NCBI GenBank assembly: GCA_002102555.1
Contig: MCFL01000006.1
Coordinates: 682,001-746,000 of the forward strand
Direction of reading: 5' to 3'
DNA length: 64,000 bases
DNA from: Catenaria anguillulae PL171
Lineage: Eukaryota; Blastocladiomycota; Blastocladiomycetes; Blastocladiales; Catenariaceae
Position 1 is the stretch's first letter. Each line of letters starts with the position of its first letter. Positions 1 to 12,634 of this stretch are shown here, piece by piece. Under the pieces are notes generated by a model that did no database searches, was not told the origin of the DNA, and saw nothing but the letters and a program-made list of their open reading frames with translations. The translations under genes were made by a program, and so were the position numbers.

Positions 1-49
1 CAACCCTACTTGACACTCTCAGCAACACCACTTTTCCCGACTTATCGCC

Positions 50-2893
50 ATGATGAAACCTACGTCTGGGAAACAACGACGGGTCCCCTTGCAGTCGCCC
101 GCCCTGGTTTCATCCAAGGCCAGTAAACTCTCTGAACCGTCGACTTCCCTTAAAAATGTCTCGTCCATATCCTCCTCACCCGTACCCACATCCGTCCGTA
201 CCAGCAGCAGTCTAACAGACTCAGCAGCTCGACAGAAACGTCGGTTGGAAATGGCCGAGGCAGCACGCCGAGTACGTCACTTGGCTGCAATTTACGCGTG
301 CCAAGCACTGACAAATGCCTGTAACTCACCTCAGAAAGCCAAGGAGAAGCTGGAAAAGACGCGCGCCAAGTCCGCTCCTGCTGCTGAACATTTCCCATCG
401 CCGTCGCCAGCACATGAAGAAACTCCTGACGAATCAAACAGTGAGGCTGCCAAATGTCAATCTCCCACGCTGGGAAAGCAAGCCGCCTCTATTCCTCGGT
501 CAGATAGCGGCATTTGCCATGAGGCGATCGTGACCGGAAGGCGAGCAACTGCAGTCCATACCCGTCTTGAACTCGTTACCAGAGCAGGAGGAACGTGGCC
601 ATATGACTTCAGCGACCGCTCATGTCGAGAATGAGCCGCAGGAGCCGTCAGATGCCGGACCGCGCTTACAATCTCCTCCCGTGCCCGATGCATCCTTTGC
701 CAATGATCTCGGCCATAACTTGTCCACGACATTTGATGACCAGTCTCCGAGTCGATGCTCGCCTGTTCCCGCAAGACAATCATTATCATCATCAATGTCG
801 TTTTATTCAGCACCGCCAACTCCCGTCCCCGAGACGAACACTTTCGATCAAGACTATGGACTCAAGACACAAGGAGTCACATCCGTTGCTCCAGCGACCG
901 GCCCAAGGCCACCCGAAACCCAATCCGATCCTCACCAATCGCCCACGGCTGCGCACCACCACGGGCAATCCAAGCAAGACGCGACCACCAAGCGAATTGA
1001 CCGGATCCTCAACTACCTCAACGTGACCGACCTTGCCACCGCGCATGCATCCACGCCTACCGCCTCCTCCTCGCCTCACCCACACACTACAGCGGGCATC
1101 GCCACCGTCTCGCCCGCATTCGATGCCGTCAAGTCCCGCCTGATTGCCCTCGAGCTTGAAGTCGAAGACAAGGCGCGCTCCATTGCCGCCCTCAAGCAGC
1201 AGCTGCACCAATCGCGCCTTGCCACGCAAAACCAGGCACAGGACCACGCGCGCCTGCTGAAATCGCAACTGGCCCTGCAGCGCAAAGAGTACGAGGCAGC
1301 CATCAAACGCCACCTTGCATTCATTGACAAGACGCTTGCCGAAAAGGAAACGCTCGCGACACAATGCGCCGAGCTTGGTGCCCATGTGAAAAAGATGGAG
1401 GCCGAGCTCAAGGCCAAACTGGCGGGCTTGGCAGAAAAGCATGACCGGGAAATGAAGTCGGCAAAGGGCGTGTGGGAGGCGAGCGAAAAAATCAAGCGCG
1501 ACAAGTGGATGAGCATGCAAGCAGCAAAGATCAAGGAGCAAACCGTCAAGGGGCTCGAGCCCGAGATTCAACGCATGCTTGCGTCGCACAAGACGGCCAT
1601 GGCCATGGCCGAGGAGAAATGGCGTGAGCAGTGGGTTGGCGAACGGACGAGCTTGATGCGTGCGCACGAGATCCAGATCGCCAATTTGCGGGACCAGTGG
1701 ATGGGTGAGCGGACGAGGGCCGTGGATGAAGAGCGGGAGGCGGCAAGGGCAAGGTATGCAAAGCAGTTGGAAAGGGACGAAATGGAGCACGCGCAGGCGA
1801 AACGCAAGTGGATGGCCGAGATGGCCGAGGTCAAGGATGCGTTACAGAGCGGGTTTAGGGATGAGATGCGCAGTATGGAAGCGGCTCATCGCAAGGCCAT
1901 GGATGAGTTGAGGGCTCAGATTGAGGAGGAGCGCGACGGCAAGATGCACGCAATGGAGGATTTGCGGCGGAAGCACGCGCACGAGCTGAGCAAGGTACAG
2001 GAACAGGCCAGGGTCGAGCGTGAGGCGTGGCAGCAGGCATACATTGCCAAGGTGGAGGCAGACATTCGGTCGCGGGAGAGAGAGTTCAAAGACCAGTTGT
2101 TGCGCGAGCGTGATCGTGAGATTGAGCATGTGATTTCGCGCCTGGAACAGGAGAGCGGATCCAGTTCAAGTGAAATGGCCGCAAAGCACCGGGAGGAGGT
2201 GGAGCAGTTGCGGGCGAGGCATGCTGAGGAGATGAAGGCTGCGCACGAGCAGTGGACCGTGGCCATGGATAAGCTGGTGACGATGGGGCGGCAAGTGGAG
2301 GCACAAGAGGCAGGCAAGCGTGATTTAGAGCGCGAACTGTGGTCGCTCAAGAGTGCTGTAGAAGCCAAGGACAAGACGGTGGGTGAGATGAAGCGCAAGC
2401 TGGACCGCTATCAGGCGGGCGAGTCAGAGATTCGCAAAGCAGTCGGTATGCGTCTCCGCAATTCGTGGGTGCAACGGAGAACAGGTCAGTCCTGACGCTC
2501 GCATCACTTTTTGATAGAGGCGTCGGTCCGCGACGAGTTGCAGCACCGTGACCAGCTGATTTCATCTCTGCGACACGAAATGGACCGGGTCAAGGGGCAG
2601 TTGGCCCAGCAGCAGCGAGAAGCGAATGATCGAGTTGCGTCGGTACAGCAAGAAAAGGTTCGTCGCGGCATAATGCGTGTATTGGATGGTACACAGGCCA
2701 GGGGCTAACGACAACATGGAGTACACAGATGGACACGCTCAACATGATCGAGGACCGCGTCAAGAAAACCATTGCCACCAAAGATCAAGCGCTCGCCGAG
2801 ATGCGAGAGCAGATGGAGGAGATGCGAATGCGAAACGGGCAGTTGGAGCTGTTACTGGAGAGGCAACGCAAGGAGCTGCTGATGAGTACTTGA
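50..2893 (+). CDS. CEP131: CEP131/AZI1-like centriolar satellite and basal-body protein
   Basis: A long coiled-coil protein of about 850-870 residues, with a disordered Ser/Pro-rich N-terminal third and a continuous coiled coil after it. The motifs RHLAFIDKTLAEKE, EKIKRDKWMS, KIKEQTVKGLEPEIQ and RDREIEHVISRLE follow the order and wording of animal CEP131, so the assignment is strong. In animals the protein sits at centriolar satellites and basal bodies and supports cilium formation. Introns I can place are 2446-2517 and 2658-2728, both GT-AG. A 5' intron starting at 441 (GTGAGG) is needed to join the N-terminal exon; its acceptor is either 540 or 582, and both keep the frame. The start is the first ATG in the window's opening exon. 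The human protein (about 1080 residues) has a longer N-terminal region. No frame break is needed beyond the introns. The stop is 138 bp from the end of the convergent TFIIIC gene. Confidence 0.92.
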
Positions 2894-3031
2894 CCAGTCT
2901 GCTCACCCAAATCGATGTAATATACTTCCGAAATACATATAAAGATGGCTAACGCACTGCTTGTGTTGCTTCTGAAGCTTGCACCCCCGTTCGCATCGCA
3001 CCTAACAATCATCATTTCTCGCACCTCGATC

Positions 3032-3784
3032 CTACTGTCCTGTTGGCGGTTGATGCCCTGGTTTTTGAGTGGACTGAGCATTGGCAGGACCTGAATCCTT
3101 GTGCCGAAGTCTCACAGGAGTCATCTTGACTCGGCGATCCATGATGTGCAACATTTGCAAATGCGGATACCGGCCGGGGTGGTTGCTATCGAATTTGGAA
3201 GCCGATTCCTCGTCCAGCGCATGGAGAGATGGGTACTTGGCGAAGATGATGTCTTGGCCGAGCGACTCCATGGAAGAACCGCGAAAGACTGCTGGTCCGA
3301 TTTGAACGAAAGGATTGTCGGTTTCGAGACCCTGTCAAAAGTCGAGTCCGTCATTCGTCATTAGGTGACCATGTCCGCCACAATCCTGTTGGACCAACAA
3401 GGCGCCGTACCAAGATTTTGCACTCGTTTCCTGCAGCCCGGAGCTCTGGGAGGCTCAAGTTTTTTCCAAAATCAAAAATGTAGTATGCTTCCTGAACAAA
3501 TCGCCATCAGCAGTGAGTTCGGCAAGGAGCCTGGGCCGCATGCAAAATGAACAATGCACCTCCTCCTCCCACTCTGGATCGCCGTGCTCATCATCGTAAT
3601 ACTCGTACTCTTGATCCCCGGCTCCGCCTCCCTGGTCCACATCCATGACATCCATTGCCGCCGCTGGCGGTGAGAGTGATGAAAGCTGAGGAGCGACGCC
3701 AAGAGTCGGCGCTGAGTCGATTTGTCCTGCCGCCCCGGCGGTGTTGTGCAAAGGAGTTGAGTTCATAGTCACGGTTGAATGCAT
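3032..3784 (-). CDS. TFIIIC small subunit (TFIIIC_sub6 / GTF3C6-like)
   Basis: The second exon (3331 down to 3032, acceptor TTTTGACAG) encodes GLETDNPFVQIG, then AVFRGSSMESLGQDIIFA. This is the core of the TFIIIC_sub6 domain found in human GTF3C6 and yeast Tfc7/Sfc7. That subunit belongs to the tau-A part of TFIIIC, which binds tRNA and 5S promoters for RNA polymerase III. The first exon starts at 3784 and ends in an acidic stretch (EYEYYDDEHGDPEWEEEV) followed by LLAELTADGD, which would fit the first strand and helix. The join between exons is unresolved: a phase-0 donor exists at GTGCAT just after the acidic stretch, but using it drops the first strand. A base loss or a small middle exon is possible. 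The fungal Tfc7 phosphatase-like fusion is absent. Confidence 0.65.
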
Positions 3785-5864
3785 TGGCTCGCATTGAAAT
3801 GAGGTTCACAATCATCGGGTGACCTCAATAAACGGTCCAACACGCAATCACATGTACTTCTGTCAGCTCAATACAGCATTCTCGAGCACGTGATCATCAG
3901 GATGGTGAAGTTGAGACAGCGATCAAAAGTTCTAAATTGATATGATAGGGATTTGTCCACTTTGACGGCGATTGGCGACATCTAAGGAGAGGCAAGAGTT
4001 GAGTTCCCACTGGTCGTGCTGTTGTGATTCCACGCTCAGTTCTGCTGGGAATGTGTGTATATGTGTGTCGCCGCTCATGCCATGGAAACGGCACGTCGGC
4101 TTGTCTGGTATACTGTAGCCTCTCCATCCATCAGTGCCCGCTCCTGGTGGTATTCATTGATGTCTCAATGCTCTGGATGTCATGCTCTCCATCGGCTGGG
4201 TGTACGCTGTTGGACCACTGTGAGACACTGAGCCCGAGCTCCCATGTCGTCCTGAGCGATCTCAATCTCGCGCTTACCGATCGTGCCATGCTCTCCCATG
4301 GACTCAATGAACGGCGCGTCGATGGTTTTCACAACACTCCCCCTCATACCTACCGATATCACTGCATGATCCGTAGCACGCGGTCCGGCCGTCTTCTTGA
4401 TCGGGTCCTCGATCCTTTGCTCACTGCAAAGTATCTCCCCCCGAACGATCCGATCGGTCTTCGCATCTGACTTGAACGTGTTCGCAACTGACCTGATCCA
4501 GCGTGAACCTACATCTTCATGTATCGCTTACGACCCTCGATTGTCTTCCAATCAACTGCATGTGCCGTAAAGATTCTCTTCACTCATGGTATCTCGTCGA
4601 GATTGTCCGCCCTCTGCTCAGGACGTCATCCATGATCCTGCTTCCAATGCTGATCGATGAGCGAGCGCGATTTGCTTGAGTCAGTTCCGAGCGTGATGCT
4701 CATTCAACACCACTGCCTGATCTCGTTTGTGATGGCAACACGGCACTGGGGCAAGTGCAACTTGCCTAAGCCTGCGCAAGGAAGTCTGTCGTCGTGCGGC
4801 CATATCACCCGTCGCTTCAGATACGACGGTGGTTTGGCCAAAACGCTGAACTCCCCAGGTCAACTTACAGAAATGCTATCGCTGTCCGCTCTCGCGCTGT
4901 GCGCATTTGTAGTTGCGGAGCCATTTCTTTCCCTTCAAAATGGTGCATGAACATGTCGGTCCAGCACCCCAGGTATGTGTTCTCTATGGCAATCGCTGGT
5001 GCGATAGCCACCGACCACGTATCGGCAATTGTGAAATGTATACACTATTCAGAAGAAGCTCGGAAACGCAATCGGCGATGAATACAATCCATGAAGATTC
5101 CGAAGAATGGCCAGTGGAACCATAGCGGCCATTTTGGTCAGCGAGGGCCATTCGAGCAGTCAGCGTACCCCGCGATAAATCCGATACATGGTCAATTCCG
5201 TGCGGCGTAAGTTGTTGAAGCCTTTGACGTCGGGAAATACCACGGCCAAGCTTCATGACAAGCACGCTTGCCTGTGTTGCGTGCATCATTTGTCGGCTGA
5301 CAGGATGCAGGGAGGCGACCCTATCCTGGTCTGAAGCTGTCTGAAGCACCAATGTGTATTTACCTATTGACATAGATGCTGGAACAAGAACCCACGATCA
5401 CAGCAACCTGGTGCGATGGTGTGCGCCTGTGCGGTGTTGACCTGTAGTAAGTACATACATAGTAAGCGTGTGAAGCGTGTGTCCAGTGTTGAGTCACATC
5501 ACCACGCCAATTGACTGGAAAGTCGATCCCAACGACCATGTATATGTAATAGGGTAAGTAATCAGTCGGCCTCGATGGGGGAGTCCCAGTGCACTACAAA
5601 AACAGGGGTAGTGCTCTTTCGTTTTGGCGTGCTGGAGCTCATCGTCCTCGGTTTCCTCCGTACCTTCCTGCGCCTCTCAGGCTTCCCTCTGATTCAATCC
5701 TCGCTGCCCCCCAATTTCGCTCAATCCAGTCGGCCATTTATCATGCCGTCATTTTGCCGGTCGGACGACTCGCTGGTACTTGCGTCTTTACCTACTCGAA
5801 GATGTCGCGCGAGAGTCATATTACATCAAGCTGCCGAACGCTCACGCAATCCTCCTGCTTTGAC
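3785..5864. other. Gene-poor stretch with one doubtful open frame
   Basis: About 2.1 kb without a recognisable gene. The best candidate is an open frame on the minus strand from 4527 to 4180 (about 115 codons, ending QQRTPSRWRA). It has moderately G/C-rich third positions and possible splice donors inside (GTAAGC, GTCAGT). I recognise no family and no clear start codon. A second minus-strand frame at 4984-5373 has A/T-rich third positions unlike the real genes here, so I treat it as chance. Confidence 0.4.
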
Positions 5865-8800
5865 ATGGAAATATTGAAAGTATCTGTCACTCATGGCTCC
5901 CACTCTGCGCATCATCATCCCTCTTTGTCATTTGCACAGACCGTGGTCAACTATGGGCCGCCAATCGATCTCGGGCTTTGCTTTCAGCATGGCGTCCTCT
6001 TGCCCGTCCTGTCTCTCCTCATGAGCGTTGCACTCATAACCGAGTCCGCTTCTTGTCCACCCGACCAAATCTGCCTGCCGACATGCTGGCTCCGCACGAG
6101 CTGCTCGTCCTTCTCAAGCTGGTCTGTCATGTCCTTGCATCTGCTTCGGCTGCATGTGGCTCAATAAATACTGACTGGTCGCGTGGTGATTTTTAACAGG
6201 TCATTGCAGCTGGTAATTTGGCCCTCACAGTCGTGACGATTGCGCAGCTCGCTGGATCGGGCTCGACTCCCTCGTCCGACCTGTTTGGCTCCATTGTCGA
6301 GCTGCTGCCCTTGTCATCGCCCCCGTCCAACATTGGCTCGAGTACCACAAGTCTCGCCGCCCGTCCACCTCGCTTTCGACCTACTACCTCCTCCAAACAC
6401 TCTTCAAGGCCACAAACTACCGCACGCTACTGCGTTTCAATTCGCCCGTCGCGCCCTTCATTCTCGCGCAAGCCATTGTCTCGGGGACCCTGTTCATCGC
6501 CGAAGGCTTCTCAGTCAAGCTGCGTGAGACTCGCCCTGGCCATGCCATTCCCAAGGGCAAGATTGAGTCGCCAGAGTACGCGGCATCGTACTTGAGTAAG
6601 ATGACGTTCACCTGGGCCATTGAAATTTTGATCCGCGCACGCCGCAAGACACTCGAGTACGAGGATTTATGGCTGTTACCACGGTACCTGCGCTCGTCGC
6701 CCAATTGCGAGATGCTCGAGTCCAACTGGCGACCAATTGCGGATGCGTACCGTCAAGCGCACGGCGACAACCCGCCCGAGGATGCCCCCGCGCCTTCGTT
6801 CCTCACAGCAATTGCCAAAACTGTCGGTCCGCGTATCATTGTTCTCTGGTCGTTGCGATTGGTGTTTGGTCTGCTCCAGTTCCTCACACCGTCCTTCGTC
6901 TCGTACCTTGTCTCATACCTGAAATCGCGCGAAGAGTCCCTCATACCCTACCCGACCAGTGACGGTGTGGCCGTGTCCATTGCTTTCTTGCTTGTGAGTG
7001 TGGCATCAAGCCTAATTCTCGGGTTCATGTACCATCTCATTTTCATGTGCCAAATCATGCTCAAGACCTCCATTCAGTCTCTCATCTATCGCAAGGGCCT
7101 GCGCGTCGCCTCGTTTCGCAAGGATACAAACATTGGTCAAATCGTCACTCTCATGAGCGTTGACGCTCAAAACATCGCCAGTAGCATGTTCACCGTCATC
7201 GAATTGGTTGCTGCTCCCATCTCCCTTGTGCTAGCGCTGGTCCTCCTTTACGGTCAAATCGGGTGGAGCATGCTCATGTCGGTTGCCACCATCATCCTCT
7301 CCTTCCCGTTGCTAGGCGTGTGTGCCGGGGCAATGTCGCGGTTCCGCACCCTTGTCCTGACTCAGACCGACGGTCGTATCAAGGCCACGACCGAAGCGCT
7401 GACAAGCATCAAGACGCTCAAGCTTTACGGTTGGACCTGGTTCATTCGTGACCGTATCGTCAAGTTCCGTGAGCTCGAGCTGCACTACCTCAAAAAGCTC
7501 GCCTACATGCAGTCTTTCCAGATCGGTATTTCGTTCATTCTGCCTGCCATCTCGACATTTGCCGTGTTTGCCGTTTACGCCCTGACGTCGCCCGCCAACT
7601 CGCTCACCGAGTCGCGCGTGTTTGTGACGCTGTCCATCATGCGCATGCTCGAGGACCCGATCCAGACCATTGTGTGGGGATGGAACCCCTTGGTTGAGGC
7701 GTATGCATCGGCAAAGCGTCTGGGCAAGTTTTTCATTTCTGCCGACTTGGATTCGTACGTGGAGCGGCTGCCGCTCGACGCAAAGGACGAGGCTGCGCCC
7801 GTCGTACACATCAAGGACGCGGCATTTACGTTCACGGGCGACACGACTGTGTTGACGGTTGACGAGCTCAGCATCAAGGCCGGCACATTGACGGCGATTG
7901 TCGGGAAAGTCGGTGCAGGGAAGTCAGCATTGGTTGCGAGTATGCTTGGCGAGATTAAGAAGGAGCGCGGACGTGTTTCGGTCCGTGGCCGGGTTGCCTT
8001 TGCGACACAGCAGCCATGGATTCAGAATGCAACCTTGCGCGAGAATGTCCTGTTTGGTTTGGCATTTGACCAGGCCGTTTACGACCGCGTGATCGCCGCG
8101 TGTGCCATGCGCAAGGACGTGGCTACGTTGCCCAAGGGACACGATACGTTGATTGGGGAGAAGGGTATCTCGTTGAGTGGCGGGCAAAAGGTACGCGGTG
8201 TTCTTTTCATCCTCAAAGAGCCCATTCAATTCGTGCTCACATTTGTTTTGCTTGATATGCTACAGGCCCGTGTTGCCGCTGCTCGTGTCCTTTACGCTGC
8301 CGAAATGAACAACGTTGACCTTGTCTTGATGGACGACATCTTCTCTGCGCTGGACAGTCACGTCGACCGCCACATGTGGAACGCGCTCTTCAACCCGACG
8401 TCCGGCCTTCTACGTGGCAAGACGGTTGTCCTCGTTACCCACGGCATCCATCACCTCGACGAAGTTGACGACATTGTGCTCGTGCGCGACGGAAACATAT
8501 CGGAGCACGGCACGTACGCGTCCTTGCTCGCTCTTGAGGGCGGTCACGTCCGGTTCATGGTGGAGGAGTACCAGGCCAAGCGCAAAGAGGAAGATGACGA
8601 CGAGTCCGCCGCATCCGAAGAGGAGGGTAGCTCGCTTGGGACGTTGGCCAATGCCGAGCCCACCAATTCGGCCGAGATCGCCGCTGATACAACGACGCTG
8701 CATGCGTTCGACACGCCCCACGAGTCCAAGATTCTGGTCGATGATGCAGAGGATGGTTGCGATGAAAAGAAGAAGTTGGTCGCTGCGAGCGAAAAGAACG

Positions 8801-10930
8801 ACGACGGCAAGGAAACCAAGAACGCTGGGTCGGTCAACTGGCGCGTGTACGCCCTCTACTGCAAATATTGCGGTTACGCGTTGATGGCTCTCAACTTTGG
8901 CATCACGGCCATCGGGGTTGCCATCGGCATCTACACGACAGTGTGGCTGGCGCAATGGGCCACTGCCTCGGCGCGCGGCGAAGGCGGTCTAGCGTTTTAC
9001 CTGGGCATCTATTCTGGCCTCACATTTGTTAACAGCGTTCTCAACGTCGGCGGCATCATTTTTGGCTTTGCCATTGTCGCAATTCGCGGTGCGCGGAAGA
9101 CCATGGCCGGCATGCTGGACAACATTCTGCGGGTGCCCATGAGCTTCTTTGACACGACTCCAAGTGGCCGTATCATCAACCGGTATGTCTTTGCCTATTT
9201 TCCGTCCTCTGCTGCTGCAAATGTTGACTCTTTTCTTTTTTTTTCCCATCCCATCCAGATTCTCGGCAGATCTCAAGTCAGTCGACTCATCCATTCCTCA
9301 GCTGCTCTTCCACTTCCAGTTCACGGTCTTCCAGACGTTTGGTATTCTCATCACCATCTTCCTGGCCGTGCCCTGGTTCTTTGTGATCCTACTCCCGATC
9401 TGCGTCTTATTTGGCCTCATCCAGCACATTTACTTGAACGCAAGTCGCGAAATCCAGCGCATCTACATGGTGCTGAACTCGCCTGTGTTCCAACACTTCT
9501 CCGAGACCCTTTCGGGACTTCCCACCGTCCGCGCATACCAGCATGAGAAGCGCTTCTTGAAGCAGGCCGAGGATCTGTTTGACGCAAGCTCGACTGGATT
9601 CTACAACATGATTACAGTCAACCGCTGGCTCTTTGTTTGGCTCAATTTGCTTGGTACAATGATCATGGTGGGCGTCATGTTTGCGGCTGTGCTCAGCACC
9701 ACCACTGGCGTTGGTATGAGTGGAGTCGCCTTGACGTATTCGTTTGAGAGTACGGCATGCTTGTTTTCAGTCAACTGCTATCCCCGTCCTGTCGAGCCCT
9801 GCACTTGCGGCTAACATTTACCATGCTGTATACAGTTACTTTCCTCTTGTCGAGTATCGTTCGTTTGTACGGTCAAATCGAAAATGCCGTCGTGTCCGTC
9901 GAACGCATTGCCGAGTATTCCAAGATCCCAACTGAAGCCGCCGAAAAGACCTTTGACTTGCCTCCCGCATGGCCCGCGCAAGGTGAAATCGAGTTCCAAG
10001 GATACCAGACCACGTACCGCGAGGGATTGCCGCCCGTGCTCAAGGGTATTGACCTCAAGATCAAGGCTGGATCCAAAGTAGGCGTGGTTGGAAGGACCGG
10101 CGCAGGGAAGAGCTCAATGATGCTGGCGCTCTTCCGTATCATTGAGGCCATTGCCGGCAAAATTGTCGTTGACGGTGTCGATGTGTCCACAGTTGGCTTG
10201 CAAGACTTGCGTTCACGGCTGACAATCTTGCCGCAGGATCCGTACGTCCTCCTGTTTCTTACTTTACGGACCGAGCTTCAACGTGCTGACTTGTTTTTGC
10301 ACTTGATTTCGCAGTGTCATCTTCAATGCTTCGATTCGCGACAACCTCGACCCGACTGGCTCCCATGACGATGCCGCCCTCTGGTCTGCCTTGGAGGGTG
10401 CCCATTTGGCTGAATTTGTTCGTAGCCTTGAAGGAGGGCTCGAGCACGAGCTCACGGGCGGATCCCTGTCGGTTGGCCAGCAGCAACTGGTGTGCTTGTC
10501 GCGGGCCATTCTGCGCAAGACCAAGATTTTGGTTCTTGGTATGATAATCGAACTCATGTACCACCCTTCACCTCTCCTATCTGCTTGCTGACCAGCATCC
10601 TTGCATTCTTCAGATGAAGCAACAAGTTCGATTGACCATGCCACCGACGACATTGTTCAAGAAACCATTCGCCGTGAGTTTTCCGACTGCACCATTGTAA
10701 CTATCGCCCATCGCATTGGTACGCCACCTCCCCCGTCTATTACCCAGCATCCGTGTGTTCACATTCACTTATCACGCGTGTGGCAACATCCATCAGGTAC
10801 CATCCTCGACTACGATTACACACTTGTCCTGGATCAAGGCAAGGTTGTTGAGTTTGATACACCACAGGTCCTGCTGACCCGCCCCGAGTCTGCATTTTAT
10901 GCGCTTGCCAAGGAGAGTAAGCTCGTGTGA
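5865..10930 (+). CDS. ABC transporter, ABCC (multidrug-resistance-associated, MRP) type
   Basis: A full-length ABCC exporter of roughly 1,480 residues. Order: an extra N-terminal membrane domain (5940-6590), membrane domain 1, nucleotide-binding domain 1 (Walker [10 protein letters not shown] near 7905, signature LSGGQK interrupted by an intron, Walker [12 protein letters not shown]), an acidic linker, membrane domain 2 and NBD2 (Walker [10 protein letters not shown], signature LSVGQQQ, Walker [13 protein letters not shown]). Such proteins export glutathione conjugates or other organic anions across the vacuolar or plasma membrane. Introns: 5880-5939, 6122-6199, 8191-8265 (in frame), 9183-9258, 9750-9835, 10242-10314, 10539-10613, 10719-10796. 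Two same-sense frame changes, near 6030 and between 6230 and 6300, lie in the N-terminal membrane domain and look like lost bases. The start is inferred from a short first exon and is uncertain. Substrate cannot be told. Confidence 0.9.
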
Positions 10931-11151
10931 TTGCTAACTGAATGAGTATTCCAGCGTTTTGCACATGTTGCAAGTTGTACATTGCACATTTCGCTCATGT
11001 ATCTGCATTCTGCGTATATAAATAATGAGCATTTTCGTTTGATGCACTCTCGGTTAGGCGTGCACGCAATAAAGAGCAACACACACGTGATGATTCGGTG
11101 GTGGTCCACCCCTTCTCTGGCCTCTGGCTGCTTCGAGTCCCGCAAACCAAT

Positions 11152-12156
11152 TTAGGAGGCGGGATTCCGAGGCAATTGCGACGCAGACAAAGCTCCAACT
11201 GCCGTGCTGCCTTGATTGGTGTTGGTATTCACGGCACTATTGGTCTTGTGCGATGACCCATGTTGATTGAATGCCTTTTGCATCTCGAGACCAAACTGCA
11301 AATTGCACCGAGACCGCATGGCGACCGTGAGAATTGTGACAATCGAGTCAAAGAGCAGCGGCACCCCGGCGGCAATCAAGGACTTGAGCACCACGTCGGC
11401 AACCAGAAGGAACCAAGCGATGGCATAGTTGACCCACAAGTTTTTGCGCATGGCAATCGAGTTTCGCTCGGTTGCAGCTGTAGGCTGTGCGGCCCCTCCG
11501 GCGGCAGTCGCGGGCTTGACGTTCAGCATTGGTAGGCTGGACTTGTTTGGGTTTGCCAGCAGCTGATCCGTGCTCTGCCTGAGAGTGACAAAGTGGGAAT
11601 CGACCTTTTTGAGGAGCAGAATGTCGGTGACGGTGGCAAGTGCTGCCGTGACCATGACGAGAACAATATTCAAGGGTTTGAAGACGAGCGAGTTCCATGT
11701 CGATGTGTTCATGGCCTTGCCTGTGCCTGCCGTGTCCGCAAACGCCAAGTAGATGGGGATCAGGACAATAGGTGGCAGAAAGTATAGCGCGGTGCAATAC
11801 CGATCCAGACGTTCGCGACTCAAAGCGGCACCCTTGGAAAAGATGTTTGTCGCACGGATGATGGTATTGTGGTTGAGAATGACCAGTGAGTATTGAACGC
11901 AGAGGAAAGTGATCATGGTTGTGACATCCGAGATGGCAACCGATGCCTTGGTTGCGTTGAAGCCGTACGAAATGGTGGTGTTGACGGCACAGATGAAGCA
12001 GATAAGATTGAGCAGGATCTGACGTTTTTTGTCATGTCGTATATCAATCGCCAACCCGTGGTCCCACATCATTTGCATCGTCAAAACGAGGGTCATGCCC
12101 GAGCATAGCTCGCCACCGGCAAGTGGGGCGGCTAGATTGAATGCAATACCAGACAT
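11152..12156 (-). CDS. Seven-helix membrane protein of unknown family
   Basis: An uninterrupted 334-residue protein if the ATG at 12156 is used. The frame is open further upstream but without a better ATG. Seven hydrophobic segments are visible: a first near LCSGMTLVLTM, then ICFICAVNTTISYGF, ITFLCVQYSLVILN, ALYFLPPIVLIPIYLAF, LNIVLVMVTAALATV, YAIAWFLLVADVVL and DSIVTILTVAM. The loop between helices 5 and 6 is the longest (about 60 residues) and the C-terminal tail is polar and Ser/Asn-rich. This layout resembles a G-protein-coupled receptor, but I see no DRY or NPxxY motif and recognise no family. It lies tail to tail with the ABCC transporter, 221 bp apart. Function unknown. Confidence 0.7.
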   Translation of the reverse strand: MSGIAFNLAAPLAGGELCSGMTLVLTMQMMWDHGLAIDIRHDKKRQILLNLICFICAVNTTISYGFNATKASVAISDVTTMITFLCVQYSLVILNHNTIIRATNIFSKGAALSRERLDRYCTALYFLPPIVLIPIYLAFADTAGTGKAMNTSTWNSLVFKPLNIVLVMVTAALATVTDILLLKKVDSHFVTLRQSTDQLLANPNKSSLPMLNVKPATAAGGAAQPTAATERNSIAMRKNLWVNYAIAWFLLVADVVLKSLIAAGVPLLFDSIVTILTVAMRSRCNLQFGLEMQKAFNQHGSSHKTNSAVNTNTNQGSTAVGALSASQLPRNPAS

Positions 12157-12634
12157 GATCGTGTGCGCTTGAGAATTCCTGGCGGAAATGAAGTCGTAAG
12201 GTGGCACGAGTACGAGACGAGCAAGAGCTTGTGAGGTTTGGGGCGAGGGGTGTCTGGCCACTTTTATGGCATACACATGTGTGCCAGGGTATCCATAAGC
12301 AAGAGCGAATTCCGACTTGGAAACTCGATGCTTGCCTGGACCGTTCTGCCTTGCGGACAGTCTCTTTGTGCAACAAACCGCTTCCCACCTCGACGCGTCT
12401 GTCTCCCGTCAAAATGTCAGTTGCAGACTCGGAAATCGATACAGACCCAGCAAGCCGAGGCCCATGCGACCTGGGGCAAGCAGACACAATCAATTAGGCT
12501 GGCAAGCAAGGGTTCAGAGTCACGTCGTATTGATTGGCCCTGGGGTGTGGCTCAATTGATACAAACATCATTAGGAAATGATCGATGGGTGCATCCGCAA
12601 AACGAAACAAAAACCATTCAAATTCATACTGGTA

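Noticed and set aside
807-1790. A 327-codon open frame on the minus strand inside CEP131
   Set aside because: It is the antisense shadow of a G/C-rich coding exon and has no recognisable domain.
2485-2517. A 33-nt intron in CEP131
   Set aside because: A better donor (GTATGC at 2446) gives a 72-nt intron in the same phase, in the size range of the others.
5589-6167. A 192-codon plus-strand frame as a separate gene
   Set aside because: Its last part is the first membrane segment of the ABCC transporter; the upstream part has no coding character.
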